NCBI RefSeq assembly: GCF_003990335.1
Contig: NZ_CP034683.1
Coordinates: 4,075,501 to 4,139,500, forward strand
Reading direction: 5' to 3'
Length of the DNA: 64,000 nt
DNA from: Rheinheimera mangrovi
GTDB taxonomy: Bacteria; Pseudomonadota; Gammaproteobacteria; Enterobacterales; Alteromonadaceae
Positions 37,435 through 45,794 of the stretch are shown piece by piece. How positions within the stretch are numbered: the stretch's first letter is position 1; each line of letters begins with the position of its first letter. The position numbers and the translations under genes were made by a program. The notes under the pieces were generated by a model. The model did no database searches. It worked only from the letters and a program-made list of their open reading frames with translations, and was not told the DNA's origin.

Positions 37435-38036
37435 TGAGCCAGATATTTGCCCAGGGACTGGTATGCCCTTTAGATAAAAACAATGTCGATACCGACCAGA
37501 TTATTCCAAAACAGTTTTTAACCTCTGTCAGCCGTGATGGTTTTGCCGAAGCCTTGTTTTACGACTGGCGTTATCTGGCAGACGGGGTCCCTAATCCTGA
37601 TTTCGTGTTAAACGCTCCGGAGTATAAAGGGGCTTCTATACTGCTAACGCGGGCGAACTTTGGGTGCGGCTCCAGCCGTGAACATGCGCCATGGGCTATT
37701 CAGCAGTATGGTTTTAATGTGGTCATAGCCGAAAGTTTTGCCGATATTTTCTTTAATAACAGCATTAACAACGGCATGTTGCTGATCAGTTTAAGTACGT
37801 CCAATATTGAGTTTTTATTCAGCCGCTGCCAGCAAGGCACGCAAGAATGGAAAATTGATTTAGCTGGCCAGCAAATTATTCTGGGTAATAACGCCGCAGT
37901 GGGTTTTCAGATAGACCCTGATATTAAACAGCGTTTACTAAGTGGCCTGGATTTTATTGGTGTTAGCGAACAATTTTCCCCACAAATCAGCAGCTATGAA
38001 CAACAGCGTGCCAGTCAGCAGCCTTGGTTAGGTTAA
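37434..38036 (+). CDS. leuD: Isopropylmalate isomerase small subunit
   Basis: A 200-residue swivelling domain subunit that pairs with LeuC. It has LDKNNVDTDQIIPKQFLTSV, FGCGSSREHAPWAI and SFADIFFNNSINNGML, the family signatures. The length is normal. It is the last leu gene; two REP elements lie just past its stop and may protect or end the transcript. Confidence 0.97.
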   Translation: MSQIFAQGLVCPLDKNNVDTDQIIPKQFLTSVSRDGFAEALFYDWRYLADGVPNPDFVLNAPEYKGASILLTRANFGCGSSREHAPWAIQQYGFNVVIAESFADIFFNNSINNGMLLISLSTSNIEFLFSRCQQGTQEWKIDLAGQQIILGNNAAVGFQIDPDIKQRLLSGLDFIGVSEQFSPQISSYEQQRASQQPWLG

Positions 38037-38055
38037 CTAAACTTTCGTGCAGACC

Positions 38056-38080
38056 GTAGATGCCGCGGCTTGTCCCGGCC
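38056..38080. repeat. REP palindrome 3 (GTAG type, CTTGT loop)
   Basis: GTAG at 38056-38059, then a hairpin in which 38062-38068 pairs with 38074-38079 around CTTGT (38069-38073), with a single bulged C at 38066, the same bulge as in the copy at 21559. It lies 20 bp after leuD. Confidence 0.8.
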
Positions 38081-38148
38081 TGTCTCTGTGCACCACGATG
38101 TTTATAGGGAAATACAAGCCCAACTACCACCAGATTGGAATTTGAAAC

Positions 38149-38173
38149 GGGAGGGGACAAGCCCCTCCCCTAC
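38149..38173. repeat. REP palindrome 4, inverted copy
   Basis: A perfect 8-bp stem (38149-38156 with 38162-38169) around ACAAG, followed by CTAC at 38170-38173. On the minus strand this reads GTAG, stem, CTTGT, stem. Together with the copy at 38056 it makes a head-to-head pair like a BIME. Confidence 0.82.
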
Positions 38174-38340
38174 AAGCACCTACGAGCCCATCCAGCCATC
38201 TAGCCGTAAATTATTGATTTTACTGAACTACTTGCGTATCAGAAAAAGCGGGTAATACTTGGCAAAGTAGTACCTGACAGTATATAGTTTCATTATTATC
38301 AAATTTACCAGTTCACCAATTAACCTCTAAGGGGTATTTT

Positions 38341-38712
38341 ATGAAAAAGCTCGTTACATTAGCAGTAGTAGCAAGTGCTTATTTCGCTGCAGCGCCAGCA
38401 GTTTTAGCTCAGGATCAATGGGCAACCTCTTTGTGTGAATACACTAAAGCTGACGATAAAAACCGCGTTCGCAAAGTTTTATCTGACAACAAAGTAAACG
38501 TTCGTAAAATTTATGATGCGATTCAGTGCAATGGCGATTCGCTGATTAAATTTGCTATGCGCAGTGATGCTTATGAAACTGGTTCGTTTTTTGTTAAACA
38601 GATGCCAGCTAAATCCCTGGTCGCTGAAGATCTGGAAGCATGGGCTGCAGCCAATGGTTTTGCTGCATCTCCGCTGATCAACGATATCAAAGCCCGTATT
38701 GGTCAGGATTAA
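38341..38712 (+). CDS. DUF3718 family secreted protein
   Basis: A 123-residue protein with a Sec signal peptide (MKKLVTLAVVASAYFAAAPAVLA, about 1-23), so it is periplasmic or secreted. The mature part has two cysteines (SLCEYTKADDKNR and DAIQCNGDS) that could form a disulfide and matches the DUF3718 pattern of Alteromonadales. The function is unknown. It is monocistronic, with its own ribosome site and a terminator about 70 bp after the stop. Confidence 0.78.
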   Translation: MKKLVTLAVVASAYFAAAPAVLAQDQWATSLCEYTKADDKNRVRKVLSDNKVNVRKIYDAIQCNGDSLIKFAMRSDAYETGSFFVKQMPAKSLVAEDLEAWAAANGFAASPLINDIKARIGQD

Positions 38713-38782
38713 TATAGCCTTTGTACTTAAAGCTGTAGCTTTGTTGTCTTTGCGTTTCGCAGCAGTGACATAGAACAAAATG

Positions 38783-38808
38783 AAATGGCTCCCATCAGGG
38801 AGCCATTT
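38783..38808 (+). terminator. Intrinsic terminator after the DUF3718 gene
   Basis: An 11-bp perfect stem (38783-38793 with 38798-38808), 4-nt loop and a T run on the plus strand. On the minus strand it also ends the hypothetical gene at 38842, though with a weaker T run. Confidence 0.88.
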
Positions 38809-38841
38809 TTTATTGGTGTTCACACGTAAAGAAGCAGCAAC

Positions 38842-39807
38842 TTAATTCGAGTTAGCCTTCAGCGTTAAACTGGCGAAACTGATAAAGTCCTCTGCCGTCT
38901 CAATTCCTGCCATAGCTGAACCATCCTGCATCTGGAAAAATGTAGGAGGTCGTTGAAACTGGAAGCTGATTTTCAAACGTTCAGGCTGTTGTAAAAAGCT
39001 CAGCACAGGCTCACGGATCACATCAGGAATTTGTGGGTTTTGTTGTAAAGCGGCGCTCAATTGCTGTTGGCTGGTGGCAAAATCTGCGCTAAGTCCTGCC
39101 ACAGCCAATTGATCAAACAATTGCTGTAAGAAGGCTTTGTTTTCGATTTCCAACGAACCACTGGCTATCCCTATCACACCAACTTTTTTCATCAAGTCAG
39201 GTAGATAATTGGGTTGCTCAGATTGCAGTTGCTGTTGCTCAGGCGTCATATTCTTAATAGTTTCGGCAAATTGCCATAACTCAGTGACGCCAGTTAAGGC
39301 AAAACGGTAGTTCAGACTAAAGTGGTGATTAACCCGCAATTCCTGCTGAAAAGTCAGTTCACCGGTTTTCGCTTTATACTTGTACTGATAATTTAATTCC
39401 ATCAATAAAGTTGACAGATAGGCCGCTAAATCAGGAGGCACAGAAGCCAGTGCTTTTGGTGCAAGTTTTAAATCCTTTAAACGGGCAGCCCCATCTTCAG
39501 GTAAACCATCACGCTGCAAACCAATCAGCTCAACCTGACCTACAGTCACTAAATCTCCCATACCGGCAAGACCAATATGCAAGTCCTGAATTTTATAACT
39601 CGACGTAATCACGTTGGCGGACAGTTTGCTATAACTCATATGAATAGGCGGCATATCGCCTTGTTCAGCCAATTGCAGGTACTGCTGGTTACTACGCTCT
39701 ATATGTCCTGCCATCAGCTGTTCCGCATGATGGTTAGCATAGAACAAACCAGCAACAGCACTGGTCGTCAGGATTAACACAGCACCCAGCCAAATTTTTT
39801 TATTCAT
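38842..39807 (-). CDS. Hypothetical envelope protein with N-terminal anchor
   Basis: A 321-residue protein with an N-terminal membrane segment (IWLGAVLILTTSAVAGLFYA, about 5-24) and a long periplasmic part rich in Leu and Gln. Beta-type segments and repeated 'L-G-L' blocks give a faint resemblance to DUF945/YdgA-like proteins, which are longer. I do not recognise it firmly. No catalytic motif or cysteine pattern is seen. It is monocistronic and convergent to DUF3718. Confidence 0.65.
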   Translation of the reverse strand: MNKKIWLGAVLILTTSAVAGLFYANHHAEQLMAGHIERSNQQYLQLAEQGDMPPIHMSYSKLSANVITSSYKIQDLHIGLAGMGDLVTVGQVELIGLQRDGLPEDGAARLKDLKLAPKALASVPPDLAAYLSTLLMELNYQYKYKAKTGELTFQQELRVNHHFSLNYRFALTGVTELWQFAETIKNMTPEQQQLQSEQPNYLPDLMKKVGVIGIASGSLEIENKAFLQQLFDQLAVAGLSADFATSQQQLSAALQQNPQIPDVIREPVLSFLQQPERLKISFQFQRPPTFFQMQDGSAMAGIETAEDFISFASLTLKANSN

Positions 39808-39938
39808 ATTCCCTTATCCTCCAACAAAACTAACGGCGTCATACTAGCATGAGCAGAAAATAAAACACCTGCCCCAACCTGTGATTCAATCTAAAAGCCT
39901 GTTAATTTAGCCTAATTGATCTCTTTTTTTGGTGTGGT

Positions 39939-40565
39939 ATGGAGCTCTATTTCCACTGGTTTGATTTATTGGGTATTGCCGTGTTTGCCATTTCCGGCAC
40001 TTTGGCGGCATGGCGTAAACAAATGGACGGATTTGGCGTGATAGTTCTCGCCACTGTGACTGCCATAGGCGGTGGTACTTTAAGGGATTTGATCCTTGAC
40101 TCCCCGGTGATCTGGTTAACTAACAACAGCTACTTCTTAGCGATTTTTGCAGCCGCAGGTTTAACTATTCTACTGGTTAGGAACCGACTGGTGATCCCAA
40201 ACAATACCTTACAAATTGCCGACGCTATTGGCTTGGCATTTTTTGTCATTATGGGCACGCAAAAGGCATTGGATCACGGCACTTCAGGTTTTGTCGCTAT
40301 TATGATGGGCACTATGAGCGGAGTTTGTGGTGGCATGATCCGCGATGTATTGTGCCGTGAAATTCCGATGGTATTTCGTGGTGAGCTGTATGCAATCACT
40401 TGTATTTTTGGTGGTCTGGTCTACGTGCAACTGTTGAGTTTTGGCGTGGAACAAATGCCTGCCATGCTTTCAGGAATGACGGCTCTACTTATTCTACGCT
40501 TAGCAGCTATTCGCTGGCATCTGACCATTCCTGTCTTTGGAAAGAAAGCTGACGATTTACGTTGA
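39939..40565 (+). CDS. TRIC-family (UPF0126/YicG-like) membrane protein
   Basis: A 208-residue polytopic inner-membrane protein with about seven helices. The two UPF0126 repeats show FAISGTLAAWRKQMDGFGV followed by IGGGTLRDLILD, and FFVIMGTQKALDHG followed by VCGGMIRDVLCREIP, the GGGxxRD pairs of the family. Bacterial members form trimeric cation (potassium or sodium) channels like TRIC proteins; some are linked to glycine uptake. The length is normal. It is monocistronic. Confidence 0.9.
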   Translation: MELYFHWFDLLGIAVFAISGTLAAWRKQMDGFGVIVLATVTAIGGGTLRDLILDSPVIWLTNNSYFLAIFAAAGLTILLVRNRLVIPNNTLQIADAIGLAFFVIMGTQKALDHGTSGFVAIMMGTMSGVCGGMIRDVLCREIPMVFRGELYAITCIFGGLVYVQLLSFGVEQMPAMLSGMTALLILRLAAIRWHLTIPVFGKKADDLR

Positions 40566-40641
40566 ATCTCTACAGCATGCAGAGTCGTTTGTACTCTTTT
40601 ATTTACACTAAGAATACAGCTTTTATTGCTGCGGCTTGAAA

Positions 40642-40684
40642 TTAATTAGGAAGCTAATTAAAATATAGTTAGCTTTCTAACTAT
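40642..40684 (+). promoter_or_regulatory. Paired operator-like palindromes before the MarR operon
   Basis: Two perfect 8-bp inverted repeats with 4-nt spacers: 40642-40649 with 40654-40661, and 40665-40672 with 40677-40684. Both have the core TTAG-N4-CTAA. Their centres are 23 bp apart, about two helical turns. The second ends 13 bp before the MarR start codon. They are likely the sites for self-repression by the MarR protein. Confidence 0.72.
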
Positions 40685-40697
40685 TAACGAGCAAATT

Positions 40698-41150
40698 ATG
40701 AGCTACCAAAGTTTAGGTCTGCAAATCCACCTGCTATCGCGTCAATGGCGTTGTTTATTAGATAAACAAATGGCCTGCCAGGGGCTTACCCAAAGCTCAG
40801 GCATAGCGCTGGCTTATATCGCTGAAAATCAAGGGGTTAGCCAAACTGAGCTGGCCCGCTTATTAGCAGTAGAAACCCCTTCTCTGGTGCCAGTTCTGGA
40901 TCAGCTGGAAAAACAAGGCTTGATTGAACGCCGCCCTTCACAACAGGACCGGCGCCTGAAGGCTTTGTATTTGCTGCCGGCAGCAACAGATTTAGTGGCT
41001 GCCATCAATCAGCAACGTCGCGTTTTACAGCAACAATTACTGGCCAACTTAAGCCCGCAACAGCAATTGGAATTACCACATGTACTGGATCTGGTACTGC
41101 AACAAGCCGCAGTACTGTTGCAAGATCAAAAAACCGGAGATTTGTCATGA
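40698..41150 (+). CDS. MarR-family transcriptional regulator
   Basis: A 150-residue winged-helix repressor. The recognition region reads GVSQTELARLLAVETPSLVPVLDQLEKQGLIERRPSQQDRR, with the wing ending DRRLKALYL. It is the first gene of a three-gene efflux operon and its stop overlaps the next start as ATGA. Two matched palindromes upstream suggest autorepression relieved by a ligand, probably a compound exported by the pump. The ligand is unknown. Confidence 0.92.
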   Translation: MSYQSLGLQIHLLSRQWRCLLDKQMACQGLTQSSGIALAYIAENQGVSQTELARLLAVETPSLVPVLDQLEKQGLIERRPSQQDRRLKALYLLPAATDLVAAINQQRRVLQQQLLANLSPQQQLELPHVLDLVLQQAAVLLQDQKTGDLS

Positions 41151-42211
41151 GTGCCGAACAACTATTTAACCGTTGGATCAAATGGACCTTAGTACTGTTT
41201 GGACTGGTGTTTGGTTACTACCTGGCGGCCGATTTGTATATGCCCGTGACAACTGACAGTCTGGTGCAACGTTATGTAGTGCAGGTTGCACCACAAGTAT
41301 CAGGTCGTGTGGTTTCGGTTGCTGTACAGAATAATCAGCAGGTAAAAAAGGGCGATTTGTTATTTGAACTGGACCCGGCAGACTACCAGCTCAAGCTGGA
41401 ACTGGCACAATTACAGTTGGAACAAAGCCAACAGAAAAACCGTCAGTTGAGTGCAGCTTTGCAAAGTGCGTCAGCCCGTGTTGATCAGGCGCGTTTTGCC
41501 TGGCAGGAAACACAACGTGAAGATCAACGTTATCAGCAGTTGTATAACCAGAAGCTCATACCACGGCAGCAACTGGATCAAAGCCAAACCGCAGTGCTTA
41601 AAGCCAAAGCTGAACTGCAAGCCAGTATTGCAGCGTTAAATGAGCGTGAGGCTGAATTGGCAATTCCTACTCAGGAGCTGGTGCAAATTAAACAGGCGCG
41701 GAATCAGTTGGCACTAGCCCAACTGGAGCTGGACAGAACCAAAGTCTATGCCGATGTCGATGGCGTAGTCACAGACTTACAATTGGAAGTAGGCACCAAT
41801 CTGGCAAGCCATCAAGCCACGGTCGCTTTGGTTTCTACCCAACAAAGCTGGGTCAGTGCTTTGTTTCGTGAAAAAAGTTTACTGCATGTGCAACAAGGCA
41901 CAGAAGCATTAATTACTTTTGATGCCTTACCTGGTGAAGTGTTCAGTGCGTCAGTGCGGGATATAGATGCAGGTGTTGCCAATGGGCAAAGCACACCAGA
42001 TGGACGTTTAGCCACTGCTGACAGCAGCAGCCGTTGGGTGCGTGATGCACAGCGTTTAAAAGTGAATCTGGCGATGCAACAGCAAATGCCAACAGCTTTA
42101 GTGGTAGGTTCACGCGCCACAGTACAACTGGTTCCTAAAGACAACACTGTGCTGGCCACTTTGGCAAAAGGCCAAATTCAGCTGATTAGCATGTTGCACT
42201 ATGTTTACTAA
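41147..42211 (+). CDS. HlyD/EmrA-type membrane fusion protein
   Basis: A 354-residue periplasmic adaptor with one N-terminal transmembrane helix (WTLVLFGLVFGYYLAADLYM, about 13-32). The first biotinyl-lipoyl half is VAPQVSGRVVSVAVQNNQQVKKGDLLFELDPADY, followed by a long alpha-helical hairpin rich in Gln (about 80-190) and the second lipoyl half (KVYADVDGVVTDLQLEVGTNL). It joins an inner-membrane pump to an outer-membrane channel. The pump is probably the DUF2955 protein encoded next. Confidence 0.93.
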   Translation: MSAEQLFNRWIKWTLVLFGLVFGYYLAADLYMPVTTDSLVQRYVVQVAPQVSGRVVSVAVQNNQQVKKGDLLFELDPADYQLKLELAQLQLEQSQQKNRQLSAALQSASARVDQARFAWQETQREDQRYQQLYNQKLIPRQQLDQSQTAVLKAKAELQASIAALNEREAELAIPTQELVQIKQARNQLALAQLELDRTKVYADVDGVVTDLQLEVGTNLASHQATVALVSTQQSWVSALFREKSLLHVQQGTEALITFDALPGEVFSASVRDIDAGVANGQSTPDGRLATADSSSRWVRDAQRLKVNLAMQQQMPTALVVGSRATVQLVPKDNTVLATLAKGQIQLISMLHYVY

Positions 42212-42228
42212 AATAGCGGTTTACTAAA

Positions 42229-43233
42229 ATGTTTGCACCCACTCCCTTTAATAAAGTACTGCGACTGGCCTTTGGTGCCAGTCTGGGCTTACTGCTGGCC
42301 AAACTAACCAACTCTGATCAGTGGGGAGTATTTTTCACCATCAGCCCAGTACTGTTATTGGGTTTAATTCCCAGACTGACGCCTTTTGTGGTGTTGCAAT
42401 ACGCGAGTGCTAACCTGTTGGCAGGCGCTATGGTACTGCTGTACAGCTGGCTCGGCTCTATAAGTGTTGTAATGACCCTGCTGGTATTTGTGTATTTTCT
42501 TTGGTTATTCCGCCTGATGGCAAAAGGGGCACTTTTTGTGTTTGCCGCTATCGCTATTATAAATGGCAGTATCTTTTTGCATTTTGCCAGCTATCCCAGC
42601 ATGGATCCGGGCCTGATGCTTGGTAATGCTTTATTGGCGGTAGTGTTAGCGTTGGTGATTAGTGGGGCTCTGATTCAGCTTTTCCCTGTGCCAGACCAGC
42701 CGATGCAAATGCCTCCTGCTAAAACAGAGCTTGAACAGCAGCAACAAAGTCTGGTTGCAGCCGCTTTGGCTACCTTATCTTTTATTGCCTTTCAGCTGCT
42801 GGATTTACAGGATTCTCTGTCCGCTCAGGCCAGCACTATTCTGATCCTGTTACCCATGAGTTTTACCGGCATAGTGCAGGCAGGTATCAAACGAGCTTCA
42901 GGTGTCTTGTTAGGGTCAGCCTATGCAATAGCCATTCAGTTGCTGCTGTACGACAACTACCAGCATTTAGCTTTAACTATACTGGCATTCTTTTTTGGTA
43001 TGTTAATCTTTGCCAGAGCCCAGCAATTGGAAGGTCCTGGGTCTGGTGTGGCTTTTGGCGGCATGACTACTATGGCCATTATTTTTGGCCAGTATTTAAA
43101 GCCGGATCAGGATTTGATGTACAGCGCGCTTTACCGCATCAGCTCAGTAAGTATTGCGGTGGTGATGACTCTGGTGCTGGTGACTATATTTTATTTGCAG
43201 CTTAACCGCCACAACCTGAACAAACGCCAATAA
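42229..43233 (+). CDS. DUF2955/FUSC-like inner-membrane efflux protein
   Basis: A 334-residue membrane protein with two blocks of five or so helices (about 10-145 and 165-325), the duplicated plan of FUSC/AaeB-like transporters, and matching DUF2955 (LRLAFGASLGLLLAKLTNS and LLPMSFTGIVQAGIKRASGVLLGS). It follows the HlyD gene by 17 bp and the MarR gene, an AaeA-AaeB-like arrangement. It probably exports aromatic acids or related compounds; the substrate is inferred only from the family. A bidirectional terminator begins at its stop codon. Confidence 0.86.
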   Translation: MFAPTPFNKVLRLAFGASLGLLLAKLTNSDQWGVFFTISPVLLLGLIPRLTPFVVLQYASANLLAGAMVLLYSWLGSISVVMTLLVFVYFLWLFRLMAKGALFVFAAIAIINGSIFLHFASYPSMDPGLMLGNALLAVVLALVISGALIQLFPVPDQPMQMPPAKTELEQQQQSLVAAALATLSFIAFQLLDLQDSLSAQASTILILLPMSFTGIVQAGIKRASGVLLGSAYAIAIQLLLYDNYQHLALTILAFFFGMLIFARAQQLEGPGSGVAFGGMTTMAIIFGQYLKPDQDLMYSALYRISSVSIAVVMTLVLVTIFYLQLNRHNLNKRQ

Positions 43234-43271
43234 AAAAGGCCCCGTTCGTCAGTGACCAACGGGGCCTTTTT
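43232..43271. terminator. Bidirectional terminator between DUF2955 and TerC genes
   Basis: A strong stem (43232-43246 with 43258-43271, core AAAGGCCCCGTT) with A and T runs on both sides. It serves the convergent genes on both strands, and the plus-strand stop codon TAA overlaps its start. Confidence 0.92.
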
Positions 43272-43282
43272 ACTTTTTTCAC

Positions 43283-44041
43283 TTAATCAGCTTTTTCGTC
43301 CGATATAGCTTTATGTAGTTTCACTACATTACGGCCTTTACGCATGCGGATATTGATCATTTCAACAGCCACAGAGAATGCCATAGCAAAATAGATATAA
43401 CCTTTTGGTACATGCACATCAAAACCTTCGATCATTAAGGTCACACCAACCAAAATCAGGAAAGATAAAGCCAGTACTTTAATGGATGGATGTGCGTCGA
43501 CAAAATCACCAATAGACTTAGCAGCAAACATCATGACCAACACTGCGGCTATGATGGCAATCGCCATGATTTCAATTTGATTAACCAGACCCACAGCAGT
43601 GATCACTGAATCTAAAGAGAAGACGATATCTAAAATAGCAATTTGGATCAGCACCATAAACAGGTTGTTCGCTACCACTTTAGGGCCGGCACTTTCTTCT
43701 TCCATACCTTCAAGGCTATGGTGAATTTCCTGAGTCGACTTCGCGAGCAGGAATAAACCGCCTCCTATTAAGATCACATCACGCCCTGAAATATCATTAC
43801 CAAGCACAGTAAACCAGGTTTCGGTTAACCCCATCACCCAGGAAATAGAGAATAACAACGCCAGACGGGCAAACATCGCTAAGCCTAATCCCATGCGGCG
43901 GGCAAAGGCACGCTGATGTTCAGGCAAACGCCCGACCAAAATAGATAAGAAGATAATATTATCTATGCCTAACACGATTTCCAGTGCAGCAAGAGTACCC
44001 AACGCAATCCAGGCCTCCGGACTTGCGATCCATTCAAACAT
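43283..44041 (-). CDS. TerC-family membrane protein (YgdQ-like)
   Basis: A 252-residue polytopic inner-membrane protein of the TerC superfamily. Both hallmark acidic motifs are present: LEIVLGIDNIIFLSILVGRLP and LDIVFSLDSVITAVGLV, with about seven helices. Such proteins are linked to metal export, chiefly manganese, often serving secreted metalloenzymes. The C-terminus is short and lacks a CBS/CorC tail. It is monocistronic, with the terminator at 43232 after it. Confidence 0.9.
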   Translation of the reverse strand: MFEWIASPEAWIALGTLAALEIVLGIDNIIFLSILVGRLPEHQRAFARRMGLGLAMFARLALLFSISWVMGLTETWFTVLGNDISGRDVILIGGGLFLLAKSTQEIHHSLEGMEEESAGPKVVANNLFMVLIQIAILDIVFSLDSVITAVGLVNQIEIMAIAIIAAVLVMMFAAKSIGDFVDAHPSIKVLALSFLILVGVTLMIEGFDVHVPKGYIYFAMAFSVAVEMINIRMRKGRNVVKLHKAISDEKAD

Positions 44042-44150
44042 ATAAAATTCCCATGATTTTAGTTAACTGCGGCTAGTGTAGCGGCTTTATTGGCGAATTT
44101 CAGCTGTAACCTTTTGGATATTGGTAATGGTTCCATAGATTTAACCTGAA

Positions 44151-45779
44151 CTATGTAGCATTCTGGCGTTGCTCTGGCGGCAAATAACCAGGAATACAGT
44201 TGTGGTCGATGTGGTCTAACTGACCGGGTTTTAAAAATTGCTTCGCATACTGCAAATACACTTTCTGATCGATAAAAATATCAAACAGATCCGGGTCTAT
44301 ATGCTGGTTTTCTCTCATTCGGCCCATAATAGCCAGACATTCGCTTAAAGGTTTACCGTCTTTATAAGGCCTGTCTGAAGCCGTTAAGGCTTCAAAAATA
44401 TCAGCTATTGCCATCATACGGGCCGGCACAGACATTTGTTCTTTCTTCAGACCTTTGGGATAACCCGTGCCGTCCATTTTCTCATGATGCCCGCAAGCAA
44501 ACTCAGGCACCCTTTGTAAGTGCTTAGGAAAAGGCAAAGACTCCAGCATATCAACTGTAATATCCATATGCCGGTTAATGATCTGCCGCTCTTCGGGGGT
44601 CAGGGTCCCGCGGGCTATACTCAGGTTGTAAATCTCGTTGGCAGACAACAGGTTCTGCTGTTGCCCTGCAATCTGAATTTGCTGCCGCTGACCAAAATCA
44701 GCAACACGCTGCTGATCATTTTTATCCATAAACTCGCCACCAATATTGGCCTTGCGTAAAAATTCACGCTGCTCATCTAAAGCGGCCAGACCCTGTGCAA
44801 GCTGTTGTTGCAACGCTGTAACTCTGGCTTGATCCTGTTGGTGTGACGCCAGATACAACGGGCCAGCCAGACTCAGCTCTAAATCCCGTTTTGCGATTTC
44901 AATTTTGGCATCGACCAGCTCAATCCGGTCAAAAATAGTTTGTAACTTACTGGCTTTATCCATTACATATTCTGGCGTAGCGATTTTGCCACAGTCATGT
45001 AACCAGCCTGCAACGCTTAACTCGTGGCGGTCCGCGTCAGTCAAACTAAAGTCAGCCAAAGGGCCATAATTGTGGTTATGAACAGCGTCCGCCAGCATCA
45101 TGGTTAACTCAGGTACCCGCTTACAATGCCCACCGGTGTAAGGTGATTTTTCATCTATAGCTTTTGCAATGAGTCGCGCTATGCCTTGAAACAATGCTTC
45201 CATGTTCTCAATCAGTTGCTTATTGGTTAAAGCCACTGCGGCTAAAGAGGCCAATGAACGCACTAACTCCATTTGCTGGCTGGAAAAAGAACTGACCTGC
45301 CCATCCACAGTGGCGTTAATAAGCTGCAACACCCCATTGAGTTCGCCCTCATGATTTTTCATAGGTACAGTCAAGACGGACTGGGTATGGTAGCCTGTAC
45401 GTTGATCCATGCTACGGGCTGCACTTAAATCATATTCCTGACAGGCATAGGCATCAGGAATATGGATCATCTCACCTTCAGCAGCTGCTATGGCCACTAT
45501 TGCGTGTTGATTCACCTGACCATCTTTGTAAATAGGAATAGAAGGAAAAGGAATAGGCTGGCCTGAACTTCCCCCCATATACATCTTCAGAGAGTTGTTG
45601 ATCAGGGTTTCAAATTTCAGACTTTTATCTGCGGTGATCGAATAAATAGTACCGCCGTCGGCCTGGGTTAACGTTTGAGCACTGGTTAAAATACGCTCCA
45701 GCAAACGGGTAGTATCCCGCTCCACCGACAATGAAATACCAATTTCAATCAGATGCTTTAATACTGAAGGTTCTGCCAT
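44151..45779 (-). CDS. GAF-HD-GYP predicted c-di-GMP phosphodiesterase
   Basis: A 542-residue soluble protein. A GAF domain covers about 15-185 (GGTIYSITADKSLKFE). The HD-GYP domain follows, with HCKRVPELT, HDCGKIATPEYV and HHEKMDGTGYPKGL. Between the HD pair and the GYP motif lies an extra Gln-rich, helical stretch of about 110 residues, much longer than the usual spacing near 60. The intact motifs predict cleavage of c-di-GMP; the GAF domain should sense a small ligand or cyclic nucleotide. It is the last gene of the six-gene operon, 15 bp after the adenylate cyclase, which suggests cAMP to c-di-GMP crosstalk. Confidence 0.9.
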   Translation of the reverse strand: MAEPSVLKHLIEIGISLSVERDTTRLLERILTSAQTLTQADGGTIYSITADKSLKFETLINNSLKMYMGGSSGQPIPFPSIPIYKDGQVNQHAIVAIAAAEGEMIHIPDAYACQEYDLSAARSMDQRTGYHTQSVLTVPMKNHEGELNGVLQLINATVDGQVSSFSSQQMELVRSLASLAAVALTNKQLIENMEALFQGIARLIAKAIDEKSPYTGGHCKRVPELTMMLADAVHNHNYGPLADFSLTDADRHELSVAGWLHDCGKIATPEYVMDKASKLQTIFDRIELVDAKIEIAKRDLELSLAGPLYLASHQQDQARVTALQQQLAQGLAALDEQREFLRKANIGGEFMDKNDQQRVADFGQRQQIQIAGQQQNLLSANEIYNLSIARGTLTPEERQIINRHMDITVDMLESLPFPKHLQRVPEFACGHHEKMDGTGYPKGLKKEQMSVPARMMAIADIFEALTASDRPYKDGKPLSECLAIMGRMRENQHIDPDLFDIFIDQKVYLQYAKQFLKPGQLDHIDHNCIPGYLPPEQRQNAT

Positions 45780-45794
45780 TTGTCTTCACTGCCC

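Larger units (their letters stand above)
38037..38340. other. Intergenic region with paired REP elements
   Basis: 304 bp between leuD and the DUF3718 gene, holding two oppositely oriented REP palindromes (38056 and 38149). The right end has the ribosome site AAGGGG about 8 nt before the next ATG. No ORF is credible here. Confidence 0.75.
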
